Origin: Streptomyces sp. GSL17-111
GTDB lineage: Bacteria > Actinomycetota > Actinomycetes > Streptomycetales > Streptomycetaceae
Direction of reading: 5' to 3'
Length of the DNA: 64,000 nt
Assembly: GCF_037911585.1 (NCBI RefSeq)
Contig: NZ_JBAJNS010000001.1
Span: 4,511,501 to 4,575,500, forward strand
A program made the translations under genes and the position numbers. Shown one piece after another: positions 52,931 through 61,330 of the stretch (position 1 is the first letter of the stretch; each line of letters starts with the position of its first letter). The notes below the pieces were generated by a model, which ran no database searches, was not told the origin of the DNA, and was given only the letters and a program-made list of their open reading frames with translations.

Positions 52931-55663
52931 CTACGCGTCACCGCCCGCGGGGCCCGGGTCGGCCGCCCGGACGTCGAGGAGCTGGTAGCGGTCGATCGCC
53001 TGCTTGAGCGCGGAGCGGTCCACCTGCCCCTCGCGGGCCAGCTCGGTCAGCACCGCCAGCACGATCGACTGGGCGTCGATGTGGAAGAAGCGGCGGGCCG
53101 CTCCCCGGGTGTCGGCGAACCCGAAGCCGTCCGCGCCGAGGGACTGGTAGGTGCCCGGCACCCAGCGGGCGATCTGGTCGGGCACCGCGCGCATCCAGTC
53201 CGAGACGGCCACCACGGGGCCCTCGGTCTCGCGCAGTGTGCGCGTCACGTAGGGCACGCGCTGCTCCTCCTCGGGGTGGAGCAGGTTGTGCTCCTCCGTC
53301 GCCACCGCCTCCCGGCGCAGCTCGTTCCAGGAGGTCGCCGACCACACGTCGGCGCGCACACCCCAGTCGTCCGCGAGGATCTGCTGGGCCTCCAGTGCCC
53401 AGCCCATCGCCACGCCCGAGGCGAGGATCTGGGCCCGCTGCTGCCCCCGCTCACCGGCCCGGTAGCGGTGCAGGCCGCGCAGGATGCCCTCGACGTCGAC
53501 GCCCTCCGGCTCGGCGGGCTGCCGGATCGGCTCGTTGTAGACGGTGAGGTAGTAGAAGACGTCTTCGGCGTTCTCCCCGTACATCCGCCGCAGACCGTCC
53601 TTGACGATGTGCGCGATCTCGAAACCGAACGCGGGGTCGTAGGACACGCACGCCGGGTTCGTGGAGGCGAGGAGCTGCGAGTGCCCGTCGGCGTGCTGGA
53701 GCCCCTCACCGGTGAGTGTGGTGCGTCCGGCCGTGGCGCCCAGCACGAAGCCGCGCGCCAGCTGGTCGGCCATCTGCCAGAACTGGTCGCCGGTGCGCTG
53801 GAAACCGAACATCGAGTAGAAGACGTAGACCGGGATCAGGTGCTCGCTGTGCGTCGCGTAGGCGGAGCCGGCGGCGATGAGCGAGGCCGCGCAGCCCGCC
53901 TCCGAGATCCCGTCGTGCAGCATCTGCCCGGTGGGGGACTCCTTGTACGAGAGCAGCAGCTCCCGGTCCACCGACTCGTAGGCCTGGCCCAGCGGGTTGT
54001 AGATCTTGGCCGTCGGGAACAGCGAGTCCATGCCGAAGGTGCGGTACTCGTCCGGGGCGATCGGTACGAAACGCTTGCCGATCTCCTTGTCCTTCATCAG
54101 GTCCCGCAGAAGCCGGACGAACGCCATGGTGGTGGCGACCTGCTGGTTGCCGGAGCCCTTCTGGAGCGCCGCGTACGTCTCGTCCCCAGGCTGCGGCAGC
54201 GGCTCCGCGCGCACGACCCGGGTCGGCACATAGCCGCCCAGGCCCCTGCGGCGGTCGTGCATGTACTGGATCTCCTCGGAGTCGCGGCCCGGGTGGTAGT
54301 ACGGCGGGAGGCCGGACTCCAGCTGCTGGTCGGGGATCGGGATGTGCAGCCGGTCGCGGAAGCGCTTGAGGTCGTCGACGGTGAGCTTCTTCATCTGGTG
54401 CGTGGCGTTGCGGCCCTCGAAGTTGGGCCCCAGCGTCCACCCCTTGATGGTCTGCGCCAGGATGACCGTCGGCTGGCCCTTGTGCTCGCGGGCGGCCTTG
54501 TAGGCCGCGTACACCTTGCGGTGGTCGTGGCCGCCGCGCCCCAGGTGGAGGAGCTGGTCGTCGGTCATGTCCTCGACCATGGCGCGCAGCCGGTGGTCGT
54601 CACCGAAGAAGTGGTCCCGGATGTAGGCGCCGGTCTCGGTGGCGTACGTCTGGAACTGCCCGTCCGGCGTCGTGTTCAGGCGGTTGACCAGGACGCCGTC
54701 CCGGTCCTGCGCCAGCAGCGGGTCCCAGGAGCGGTCCCAGATCAACTTGATGACGTTCCAGCCCGCCCCCCGGAACTGCGACTCCAGCTCCTGGATGATC
54801 TTCCCGTTGCCGCGCACCGGGCCGTCGAGCCGCTGCAGGTTGCAGTTGACGACGAACGTCAGGTTGTCCAGGCCCTCCCGGGCGGCCAGCGAGAGCTGAC
54901 CGAGCGACTCCGGCTCGTCCATCTCGCCGTCGCCGAGGAAGGCGTACACGTGCGAGCGCGAGGTGTCGGCGATGCCGCGCGCCTCCATGTAGCGGTTCAT
55001 CCGCGCCTGGTAGATCGCCCCGATCGGGCCGAGCCCCATGGAGACCGTCGGGAACTCCCAGAAGTCCGGCATCGAGCGCGGATGCGGATAGCTGGAGAGA
55101 CCGTTCGGGTAGGCCGACTTCTCCTGCCGGAAGCCGTCGAGCTGCTCCTCGGTGAGCCGGTCCAGCAAGTAGGCGCGGGCGTAGATGCCCGGCGAGGCGT
55201 GCCCCTGGAAGAAGACCTGGTCGCCCCCGTCGCCCTCGTCCTTGCCCCGGAAGAAGTGGTTGAAGCCCACGTCGTAGAGGGAGGCCGAGGAGGCGAACGT
55301 GGCGATGTGGCCGCCCACCCCGATCCCGGGCCGCTGGGCACGCGAGACCATGACGGCCGCGTTCCAGCGCGTGGCGTTCAGTACCTTGCGCTCGATCTCC
55401 TCGTTGCCGGGGAAGAACGGCTCGTCCTTGGTGGCGATGGTGTTGACGTAGTCCGTGCTGCGCATCTCCGGCACGGCCACCCGCTTGGCGCGGGCGCGCT
55501 CGATGAGGCGGAGCATCAGATAGCGGGCACGTTCCCTGCCTCGCTCGTCGACGGCCGCGTCGAGCGAGTCGAGCCATTCCTGGGTCTCCTCGGGATCGAA
55601 ATCCGGGACCTGGCTGGGAAGGCCGCCAATGATGATCGGGTTGCGATCGGATGCGGAAGCCAC
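52931..55663 (-). CDS. aceE: Pyruvate dehydrogenase E1 component (homodimeric)
   Basis: The 910-residue thiamine-diphosphate enzyme has the TPP motif 'GDGEMDEPESLGQL' through to 'VVNCN', the N-terminal 'IGGLPSQVPDFDPEETQEWLDSLD' region trimmed to D-P-E-E-T-Q-E-W, and C-terminal transketolase-like segments. It decarboxylates pyruvate and passes the acetyl group to E2 in the pyruvate dehydrogenase complex. GTG 55663 lies behind GAAGGA; upstream frames are not credible. E2/E3 genes are not adjacent. A promoter-proximal dyad is at 55740. Confidence 0.97.
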   Translation of the reverse strand: MASASDRNPIIIGGLPSQVPDFDPEETQEWLDSLDAAVDERGRERARYLMLRLIERARAKRVAVPEMRSTDYVNTIATKDEPFFPGNEEIERKVLNATRWNAAVMVSRAQRPGIGVGGHIATFASSASLYDVGFNHFFRGKDEGDGGDQVFFQGHASPGIYARAYLLDRLTEEQLDGFRQEKSAYPNGLSSYPHPRSMPDFWEFPTVSMGLGPIGAIYQARMNRYMEARGIADTSRSHVYAFLGDGEMDEPESLGQLSLAAREGLDNLTFVVNCNLQRLDGPVRGNGKIIQELESQFRGAGWNVIKLIWDRSWDPLLAQDRDGVLVNRLNTTPDGQFQTYATETGAYIRDHFFGDDHRLRAMVEDMTDDQLLHLGRGGHDHRKVYAAYKAAREHKGQPTVILAQTIKGWTLGPNFEGRNATHQMKKLTVDDLKRFRDRLHIPIPDQQLESGLPPYYHPGRDSEEIQYMHDRRRGLGGYVPTRVVRAEPLPQPGDETYAALQKGSGNQQVATTMAFVRLLRDLMKDKEIGKRFVPIAPDEYRTFGMDSLFPTAKIYNPLGQAYESVDRELLLSYKESPTGQMLHDGISEAGCAASLIAAGSAYATHSEHLIPVYVFYSMFGFQRTGDQFWQMADQLARGFVLGATAGRTTLTGEGLQHADGHSQLLASTNPACVSYDPAFGFEIAHIVKDGLRRMYGENAEDVFYYLTVYNEPIRQPAEPEGVDVEGILRGLHRYRAGERGQQRAQILASGVAMGWALEAQQILADDWGVRADVWSATSWNELRREAVATEEHNLLHPEEEQRVPYVTRTLRETEGPVVAVSDWMRAVPDQIARWVPGTYQSLGADGFGFADTRGAARRFFHIDAQSIVLAVLTELAREGQVDRSALKQAIDRYQLLDVRAADPGPAGGDA

Positions 55664-55739
55664 GCTGTTCCTTCGCTGCTCGGTAGTGCACTGCTGGTGT
55701 CGCGCCGACTCCATCGTCCACCGCAGGGCCGCCCGCGTC

Positions 55740-55755
55740 ACCTCTACCCAGAGGT
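55740..55755. promoter_or_regulatory. Dyad ACCTCT-N4-AGAGGT upstream of aceE
   Basis: A perfect 6-bp inverted repeat with spacer ACCC sits 77 bases upstream of the aceE start, well placed for an operator. The cognate regulator is not known from the sequence. Confidence 0.45.
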
Positions 55756-56063
55756 AACCCAGGCGTTCCCCGAGACGTCCGCGAGGACGGCGAGCGCGGG
55801 GCCGGCCGCACCGGTCGGCCAAATCGCAACCTTACGCCCACCCCGGTCCTGTCTCGCTTATGGGCGGGTAGGGCGACAATCGTGGCCCGCCGGGTCCACC
55901 CGGCCGCTCCACACGCGGGCGCCGCCCACACCCGCGGTGGGCGGGCCGCCACCGAGCGCCGCGCCGCGCATGCGCACTCTGCGGTGACACGTCACCGTTT
56001 GGGCAGTTCGGACGGCCGGGTACTTGCGCGATCCGCCCGGCACGTGTGGACTACGGCCAAGTA

Positions 56064-56081
56064 CCTCGCGTACACGCGAGG
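56064..56081. promoter_or_regulatory. Dyad CCTCGCGT-AC-ACGCGAGG before DUF3052 gene
   Basis: A perfect 8-bp dyad lies just upstream of a possible -10 TACGTT (56089-56094). The position suggests an operator overlapping the promoter. Confidence 0.45.
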
Positions 56082-56117
56082 GTCCCACTACGTTCGAACC
56101 ATGACAGGAGGCAATCC

Positions 56118-56558
56118 GTGAGCGCGACCGCGGACCACGCGGAGGAGCGGACCAACCCCGCCGCAAGGCTGGGTTTCCAGCCCGGACAGGTGGTCCAGGA
56201 GCTCGGCAACGACGAGGACACCGAGCAGGCACTTCGCGAGGGCATCGAGGCCATCACGGGCACCGAGCTGGTCGACGAGGAGTACGACGACCTGGCCGAC
56301 GCCGTGGTGCTGTGGTTCCGCGAGGACGACGGCGACCTGACGGACGCGCTGGTGGACGCCATCTCGCTGGTCGACGACGGGGCCCCGATCTGGCTGATGA
56401 CGCCCAAGACGGGCCGGGACGGCTACGTCGAGGCGAGCGACATCGGCGAGGCGGCGCAGACCGCCGGGCTGCAGCAGACCAAGCCCATGAACATCGGCAG
56501 GGACTGGACCGGCAGCCGGCTGGTCACCCCGAAGACGAGCCGCGCGGCCAAGGGCTGA
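56118..56558 (+). CDS. DUF3052 family protein
   Basis: The 146-residue acidic actinobacterial protein contains 'LGFQPGQVVQELGNDED' at the N-terminus and 'DGAPIWLMTPKTGRDGYV' in the centre, the family hallmarks. The function is unknown. The gene sits between aceE and an AhpE-type peroxiredoxin, a conserved arrangement in Streptomyces. GTG 56118 follows AGGAGG; the GTGA also ends a six-codon frame that starts at 56101. Confidence 0.85.
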   Translation: MSATADHAEERTNPAARLGFQPGQVVQELGNDEDTEQALREGIEAITGTELVDEEYDDLADAVVLWFREDDGDLTDALVDAISLVDDGAPIWLMTPKTGRDGYVEASDIGEAAQTAGLQQTKPMNIGRDWTGSRLVTPKTSRAAKG

Positions 56559-56696
56559 GCCCGGCCACCGGCACGTTCCCCTGCCCCGGACGGACGCGTA
56601 CCGGCCGGGGCCGGGGCCTGCGGTGCGCGGAGCATTAGGGTGTGGCGAGGCACGTCCAACGTCGTTTCGTCGTCTCCCATCGGAGGATCGCACCCC

Positions 56697-57155
56697 ATGC
56701 CCATCGTGGTCGGCACCAAGGCTCCGGACTTCCAGCTCAAGAACCAGCACGGCGAGGCGGTCGGTCTCGCCGACTTCCGGGGCCGCAAGAACGTCGTCCT
56801 GATGTTCTACCCCTTCGCGTTCACCGGCGTCTGCACCGGTGAGCTGTGCGCCCTGCGCGACCAGCTCCCGCAGTTCGTCAACGACGACGTCCAGCTGCTG
56901 GCCGTCTCGAACGACTCCCCCTTCGCCCTGCGCGTCTTCTCCGAGCAGGAGCAGCTCGGTTACCCGCTGCTGTCGGACTTCTGGCCGCACGGCCAGGTCT
57001 CCCGTGCCTACGACGTCTTCGACGAGGAGAAGGGCTGCGCGGTGCGCGGGACCTTCATCATCGACAAGGAGGGCGTCGTCCGCTGGACCGTGGTCAACGG
57101 TCTGCCCGACGCTCGCGACCTGCAGGAATACGTCCGCGCCCTCGAGGCGCTGTGA
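56697..57155 (+). CDS. AhpE-type peroxiredoxin
   Basis: This 152-residue peroxiredoxin has the peroxidatic Cys46 in 'FAFTGVCTGELC', with the P-F-x-T-x-x-C signature and a second Cys51, and no typical C-terminal resolving cysteine. It reduces peroxides and is closest to one-cysteine AhpE of actinobacteria. ATG 56697 has GGAGG about ten bases upstream. It may protect the pyruvate dehydrogenase region, but that is only suggested by position. Confidence 0.9.
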   Translation: MPIVVGTKAPDFQLKNQHGEAVGLADFRGRKNVVLMFYPFAFTGVCTGELCALRDQLPQFVNDDVQLLAVSNDSPFALRVFSEQEQLGYPLLSDFWPHGQVSRAYDVFDEEKGCAVRGTFIIDKEGVVRWTVVNGLPDARDLQEYVRALEAL

Positions 57156-57194
57156 CGCCTGCCTGACCGTGCCCGCCCCGCCGCCCCACCCTGT

Positions 57195-57219
57195 GTCACG
57201 TCCGCGGGCGGAACGTGAC
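57195..57219 (+). terminator. Hairpin after ahpE-like gene
   Basis: GTCACGT and ACGTGAC arms enclose CCG-CGGG-CGG, giving a 25-base foldback 40 bases past the stop. It may be a terminator or an operator of the terD gene. Confidence 0.5.
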
Positions 57220-57328
57220 GAGGGAACCGGTGGCGGGGGCCGGGGCGTTGTTCAGGACGGCACCCTTCCGACCGAACTGATCACGGCCGGGAGCGCGCTG
57301 CTCCCGGCGCCACACACCTGGAGGACTT

Positions 57329-57904
57329 GTGGGAGTCAGCCTCAGCAAGGGCGGCAACGTCTCGCTGACCAAGGAAGCCCCGAACCTGACGGCAGTCCTG
57401 GTGGGCCTGGGCTGGGACGCCCGCACCACGACCGGTGCCGACTTCGACCTGGACGCCAGCGCCCTGCTGGCGAGCGGCCAGGGCAAGGTCCTCAGCGACC
57501 AGCACTTCGTCTTCTTCAACAACCTCAAGAGCCCCGACGGCTCCGTGGAGCACACCGGTGACAACACCACCGGTGAGGGCGACGGCGACGACGAGGCGAT
57601 CAAAGTCAACCTGGCCGGTGTCCCGGCGGAGGTGGAGAAGATCGTCTTCCCCGTCTCCATCTACGAGGCCGAGACCCGCCAGCAGAGCTTCGGCCAGGTG
57701 CGCAACGCCTACATCCGGGTGGTGAACCAGGCGGACGGCCGGGAGCTGGCCCGGTACGACCTCACCGAGGACGCGTCGACGGAGACCGCGATGGTCTTCG
57801 GCGAGCTCTACCGGCACGGGGGCGAGTGGAAGTTCCGCGCCATCGGCCAGGGCTACGCCTCCGGGCTGCGCGGCATCGCGCAGGACTTCGGCGTCAACGT
57901 CTGA
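57329..57904 (+). CDS. terD: TerD family tellurium-resistance/stress protein
   Basis: The 191-residue TerD has the calcium-binding core 'DFDLDASALL' and 'LKSPDGSVEHTGDN', then 'GEGDGDDEAIKVNL', matching the family over its full length. TerD proteins bind Ca2+ and associate with TerC at the membrane in stress and tellurite response; in Streptomyces they influence development. GTG 57329 follows GGAGGA. It opens a module of Ter-related genes to the right end of the window. Several further TerD paralogues are usual in Streptomyces genomes. Confidence 0.95.
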   Translation: MGVSLSKGGNVSLTKEAPNLTAVLVGLGWDARTTTGADFDLDASALLASGQGKVLSDQHFVFFNNLKSPDGSVEHTGDNTTGEGDGDDEAIKVNLAGVPAEVEKIVFPVSIYEAETRQQSFGQVRNAYIRVVNQADGRELARYDLTEDASTETAMVFGELYRHGGEWKFRAIGQGYASGLRGIAQDFGVNV

Positions 57905-57932
57905 GATCCGTCGGGCTCACGGGCCCTGTCAT

Positions 57933-57963
57933 GGGCGGGCACCACGCGCCGCGGTGCCCGCCC
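57933..57963 (+). terminator. Terminator of terD
   Basis: A perfect 11-bp stem GGGCGGGCACC/GGTGCCCGCCC with a nine-base loop begins 29 bases after the stop. TACACT, a possible -10 for the next gene, follows at 57964-57969. Confidence 0.75.
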
Positions 57964-58060
57964 TACACTTCGGCGTGAACGTCACGTGGTCCGCGCCGCG
58001 GGCCGTGGGCCGGCCGCGCGGGCAGCGCGGAGGAGCTCCGTGCGACAGATTGGGTAAGCA

Positions 58061-59212
58061 GTGGTCCTCAGAACCTTCGGATGGTCCTTCGGCGTGACAG
58101 CCGCGGGCCTGGCCTTCGCGGCGTTCTTCTGGGGCTGGGAGGGCTTCGCCGTGGTGGCGATCCTCTCGATCCTCGAGATCTCGCTCTCGTTCGACAACGC
58201 CGTCGTCAACGCCGGTGTGCTGAAGAAGATGAACGCCTTCTGGCAGAAGATCTTCCTCACGATCGGCATTCTCATCGCCGTCTTCGGCATGCGGCTGATC
58301 TTCCCGGTGGCGATCGTGGCCATCACGGCGGGTGTCGGACCGATCGAGGCCGTCGACCTGGCGATGAGCGAGCCCGACACCTACGAGCAGATGGTCACCG
58401 ACGCCCATCCCTCGATCGCGGCGTTCGGCGGCATGTTCCTGCTGATGATCTTCCTCAACTTCATGTTCGAGGACCGTGAGCACAAGTGGCTGCCGTGGCT
58501 GGAGCGTCCGCTCGCCAAGCTGAGCGGCGTCAACGCCCTGTCGGTCTGCATCGCTCTCATCGCGCTGCTGGTCTCCGCGATGGCCCTGGCCCCGCACGCC
58601 CACCAGTACGGCGGGCACGCGGACAAGACGACGACCGTGCTGCTGTCGGGTGTGGCGGGTCTGATCACCTACCTGGTCGTCGGAGGCCTCTCCGGCTTCT
58701 TCGAGCACAAGCTGGAGGAGGAAGAGGAGCGCGAGCACGTCGCCGAGGAGGCGGCGGCCCGGTCGGGTCAGCAGGTCACGGCCCTCGGGGTCGGCGGCAA
58801 GGCGGCCTTCTTCCTCTTCCTCTACCTGGAGGTGCTCGACGCGTCGTTCTCCTTCGACGGCGTCATCGGCGCGTTCGCGATCACCAACCACATCTTCTGG
58901 ATGGCGCTCGGCCTGGGCATCGGTGCGATGTACGTCCGGTCGATCACCGTCTACCTGGTGCGCCAGGGCACGCTGGACGACTACGTCTACCTGGAGCACG
59001 GCGCCCACTACGCGATCGGTGCGCTGGCGGCGATCCTGCTCGTCACCATCCGCTTCGAGATCCACGAGGTGATCACCGGGTTGCTCGGAGTCACCCTCAT
59101 CGGTCTCGCGTTCTGGTCCTCGCTGCGCTACAACCGGCTGCACCGAGGAGACCGTGACGGAGGTGAGGGGGGAAGCCCCTCCGAGGAGAAGCGCGTCACC
59201 TCGGGAGTATGA
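58061..59212 (+). CDS. DUF475/TerC-like integral membrane protein
   Basis: This 383-residue membrane protein has about eight to nine helices. Two acidic intramembrane motifs are conserved: 'LEISLSFDNAVVNAGVL' near 40-55 and 'LEVLDASFSFDGVIGAF' near 258-275. This D/E-N pattern is typical of TerC/DUF475 metal-related transporters, which may move manganese or calcium. A charged loop near 220 ('LEEEEEREHVAEEA') separates two halves. TerC and TerD work together, fitting the neighbourhood. Confidence 0.85.
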   Translation: MVLRTFGWSFGVTAAGLAFAAFFWGWEGFAVVAILSILEISLSFDNAVVNAGVLKKMNAFWQKIFLTIGILIAVFGMRLIFPVAIVAITAGVGPIEAVDLAMSEPDTYEQMVTDAHPSIAAFGGMFLLMIFLNFMFEDREHKWLPWLERPLAKLSGVNALSVCIALIALLVSAMALAPHAHQYGGHADKTTTVLLSGVAGLITYLVVGGLSGFFEHKLEEEEEREHVAEEAAARSGQQVTALGVGGKAAFFLFLYLEVLDASFSFDGVIGAFAITNHIFWMALGLGIGAMYVRSITVYLVRQGTLDDYVYLEHGAHYAIGALAAILLVTIRFEIHEVITGLLGVTLIGLAFWSSLRYNRLHRGDRDGGEGGSPSEEKRVTSGV

Positions 59213-59263
59213 ACAACGGGTGAAGCGGGGTGTCGCGACGCCCCGATTGCGGAAGCCTTCTGA

Positions 59264-59298
59264 ACGGGGCGGCCGTCCGTGCCGGACGGCCGCCCCGT
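59264..59298 (+). terminator. Strong hairpin after DUF475 gene
   Basis: A perfect 16-bp stem (ACGGGGCGGCCGTCCG and its complement) with the three-base loop TGC begins 52 bases past the DUF475 stop and 38 bases before the next start. Confidence 0.82.
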
Positions 59299-59335
59299 GG
59301 CGTTGTCCGAGCGGACCGGGGAATGGGGGCAGGGC

Positions 59336-60094
59336 ATGGTCTCTCTGTGGGAGCACTGGCGCAGCGGCAACAGGAACCGCGGGCCGCGGTTCGACACGGT
59401 GGGCGGTCCGTCGAGTTACGCGGTGGAGCTGACCAAGCGGTACCCGCAGGTGTCGCTCACGCAGGAGGGTGCCCACACCGGCACGTTGCGCGTCAACCTC
59501 TCCTGGCGCATGCGCCCCTCGGATCTCTACGACCGGCCGCGCCGTCGGATCTCCCTGCGAAACCCGCTGGAGATGCTCAAGCCCGAGCCGGTGAACGCCC
59601 ACACGCAGGGCATGGTCAACGTCGACCTGGACCTGGCCTGCATGTACGAGCTGAAGGACGGCTCTAAGGGCGTCGTCCAGCCGCTCGGCGGCCTGGTGGG
59701 CGACATGCACGACCCGCCCTACGTGAAGCTCAGCGGCGACGACCGGTTCGGCAGTGGTTCCGGGGAGACGATCTACGTCAACCTCGACCACGCCGACGAG
59801 ATCAAGCGGCTGCTGTTCTTCGTCTACATCTACGACGGCACGCCCGCGTTCGACCGCACGCACGCCATCGTGACGCTGGTGCCCAGCAGTGGACCGCACG
59901 TGGAGGTCGGGCTCGACGAACGGGCGCCCGAGGCCCGTTCCTGTGCCGTGCTCATGATCGAGCACGACAAGAACGGCAACCTCGTCGCACGGCGGGAAGT
60001 GCGGTACGTCTACGGCTTCCAGGCCGACCTGGACCGGCTCTACGGCTGGGGCATGGCCTGGGGGCGGGGCTACAAGTCCCCGTCCCGGCGCTGA
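59336..60094 (+). CDS. TerD/TerA-fold protein
   Basis: The 252-residue protein has a divergent N-terminus ('LWEHWRSGNRNRGPRF') followed by a TerD-like beta-sandwich ('VNVDLDLACMYEL', 'SGDDRFGSGSGETIYVNL'). The acidic Ca2+-binding positions are partly preserved. It resembles TerA-like proteins found next to terD. The start is ATG 59336; other upstream starts (59279, 59297) would overlap the hairpin and are less likely. It may work with TerD and the DUF475 protein. Confidence 0.8.
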   Translation: MVSLWEHWRSGNRNRGPRFDTVGGPSSYAVELTKRYPQVSLTQEGAHTGTLRVNLSWRMRPSDLYDRPRRRISLRNPLEMLKPEPVNAHTQGMVNVDLDLACMYELKDGSKGVVQPLGGLVGDMHDPPYVKLSGDDRFGSGSGETIYVNLDHADEIKRLLFFVYIYDGTPAFDRTHAIVTLVPSSGPHVEVGLDERAPEARSCAVLMIEHDKNGNLVARREVRYVYGFQADLDRLYGWGMAWGRGYKSPSRR

Positions 60095-60119
60095 CGGCAG
60101 CCGGTACCGGCCGCGACCC

Positions 60120-60164
60120 GTCAGCGCGGGCCCCGTCAGCGCGGGCCCCGTCAGCGCGGGCCCC
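60120..60164. repeat. 15-bp tandem repeat, three copies
   Basis: GTCAGCGCGGGCCCC occurs three times head to tail, plus a partial fourth (GTCAGC), between two convergent TerD-fold genes. It is a microsatellite-like expansion adjacent to a stop codon. Confidence 0.85.
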
Positions 60165-60165
60165 G

Positions 60166-61077
60166 TCAGCCCCGGGGGGACGCGAACTGCGGCCCCTGCG
60201 GCGGCAGGGTGAACGTCGGCCCGCCCACCGGTTGGGGATATCCGTACGCGGGTTGCGGCCCGGCCAGCGGGTGCTGGGCCGGTACCGGCGGGTAGGCCGG
60301 TGGTTCCGGCGGCGCGGGCGGGGGCTGCGGTACGGGCCCCGGCCCCGGCGGCTCCGGCTCGGGGACGGGCCCCGGCGCGGGCGGGGGCGGCCCGGGGGCC
60401 GGCGGAGGGACGGGCTCGGGCTCCGGCACCCCCGGCTCGTGCGGCGGTTCCGGCACCGTGCCCGGCCCGGGCCCGCCCACGGGGTCCGCGCCGGACGCAC
60501 GCGGCGGCGGGACGTGGGTGGCGGCCCCGTCGGCGTTCCCCTCGTCGACCGAGACGCCGAACGCCGTCGCGAGCCCCACCAGTCCGCTGCTGTAGCCCTG
60601 CCCGAGGGCGCGGAACTTCCAACCCGACCCGCGTCGGTAGAGCTCACCGCAGATCATCGCCGTCTCGGCGCCGGTCTCCGGACTGAAGTCGAACGACGCG
60701 AGCGTCGTCCCGCTCACCGCGTCCCGTACGAGCAGCCGCATACCGCCGCCGACCTCGCCGAACGTCCCGCCGTCGGCGGAGGCGGTGAGCATGACGCGGT
60801 CGACCGTCGGGTCGAGGGAGGACAGGTCCGCCTCGACGGTGTCGGTGAGGCCGTCGGCGTCGCGGGTCTTCGCCCGGTGCCGCACCAGCCCGGAGGGGTG
60901 CCGTGGCTGGTTGTAGAAGACGAAGTCGTCGTCCGAACGCACCCGGCCGTCCGCGCCGAGCAGCAGCGCGGAGGCGTCGATGTCCAGTGCGGTCGGGGCG
61001 CCCGACCAGCGGAGCACCGCCTGCACCGCGGTGGCCCGCAGCTCGATGTTGGAGCCCTTCGCCATCACCTGGGTCAT
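60166..61077 (-). CDS. TerD domain protein with Pro/Gly-rich tail
   Basis: This 303-residue protein has an N-terminal TerD domain of about 175 residues ('ALDIDASALLLGADGRV', 'GELYRRGSGWKFRALGQGY') and a Pro/Glu/Gly-rich tail of about 120 residues with 'PEPEPVPPP'-type stretches ending in aromatic 'YGYPQP'. The tail is disordered and may bind a partner or the cell wall. The 15-bp repeat lies directly after the stop. Loss or gain of tail length by slippage is plausible. It is opposite in direction to the rest of the module. Confidence 0.85.
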   Translation of the reverse strand: MTQVMAKGSNIELRATAVQAVLRWSGAPTALDIDASALLLGADGRVRSDDDFVFYNQPRHPSGLVRHRAKTRDADGLTDTVEADLSSLDPTVDRVMLTASADGGTFGEVGGGMRLLVRDAVSGTTLASFDFSPETGAETAMICGELYRRGSGWKFRALGQGYSSGLVGLATAFGVSVDEGNADGAATHVPPPRASGADPVGGPGPGTVPEPPHEPGVPEPEPVPPPAPGPPPPAPGPVPEPEPPGPGPVPQPPPAPPEPPAYPPVPAQHPLAGPQPAYGYPQPVGGPTFTLPPQGPQFASPRG

Positions 61078-61330
61078 ACGGCCATCCTGCCGAGCCCCCG
61101 ACCGGCAGGGCAAGCCGGGCGTGCCGGTGGCGGGCCCGGCCTGCCCTGCCGGTCGGGCCCTCGGCGTGGCGCCCCCCCGACAGCGGTGCGGTGGCCCGGA
61201 TACCGGGAGGTCGGTCGCCGGTAAGGTGACGTTCATGTGCGCGGGGGCTTCGGACCGGCGTTCGCACGTACGATGAGCCGGCCGGGTTTCACCGCGACGG
61301 CCCGGCGCGCACCAGTGATACGGGGGTTCC

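Larger units (their letters stand above)
55664..56117. promoter_or_regulatory. Divergent control region aceE / DUF3052 gene
   Basis: This is 454 bases without a credible gene. Three perfect dyads are present: ACCTCT-ACCC-AGAGGT (55740-55755), CGGTGAC-AC-GTCACCG (55982-55997) and CCTCGCGT-AC-ACGCGAGG (56064-56081). The first probably belongs to aceE and the last to the DUF3052 gene. Confidence 0.5.

Noticed and set aside
52490..55987. Antisense open frame of 1165 codons across aceE
   Set aside because: The sense strand encodes a full AceE with TPP motif; the antisense frame has no domain and spans intergenic DNA.
55882..56121. 79-codon frame ending at the DUF3052 start
   Set aside because: Its codon composition is unlike neighbours (His/Arg/Ala rich) and it overlaps the dyads of the promoter region; only its last six codons are noted as a possible leader.
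57929..60622. Antisense open frame of 897 codons over the Ter genes
   Set aside because: It covers the DUF475 and TerD-like genes in opposite sense and is compositionally biased.
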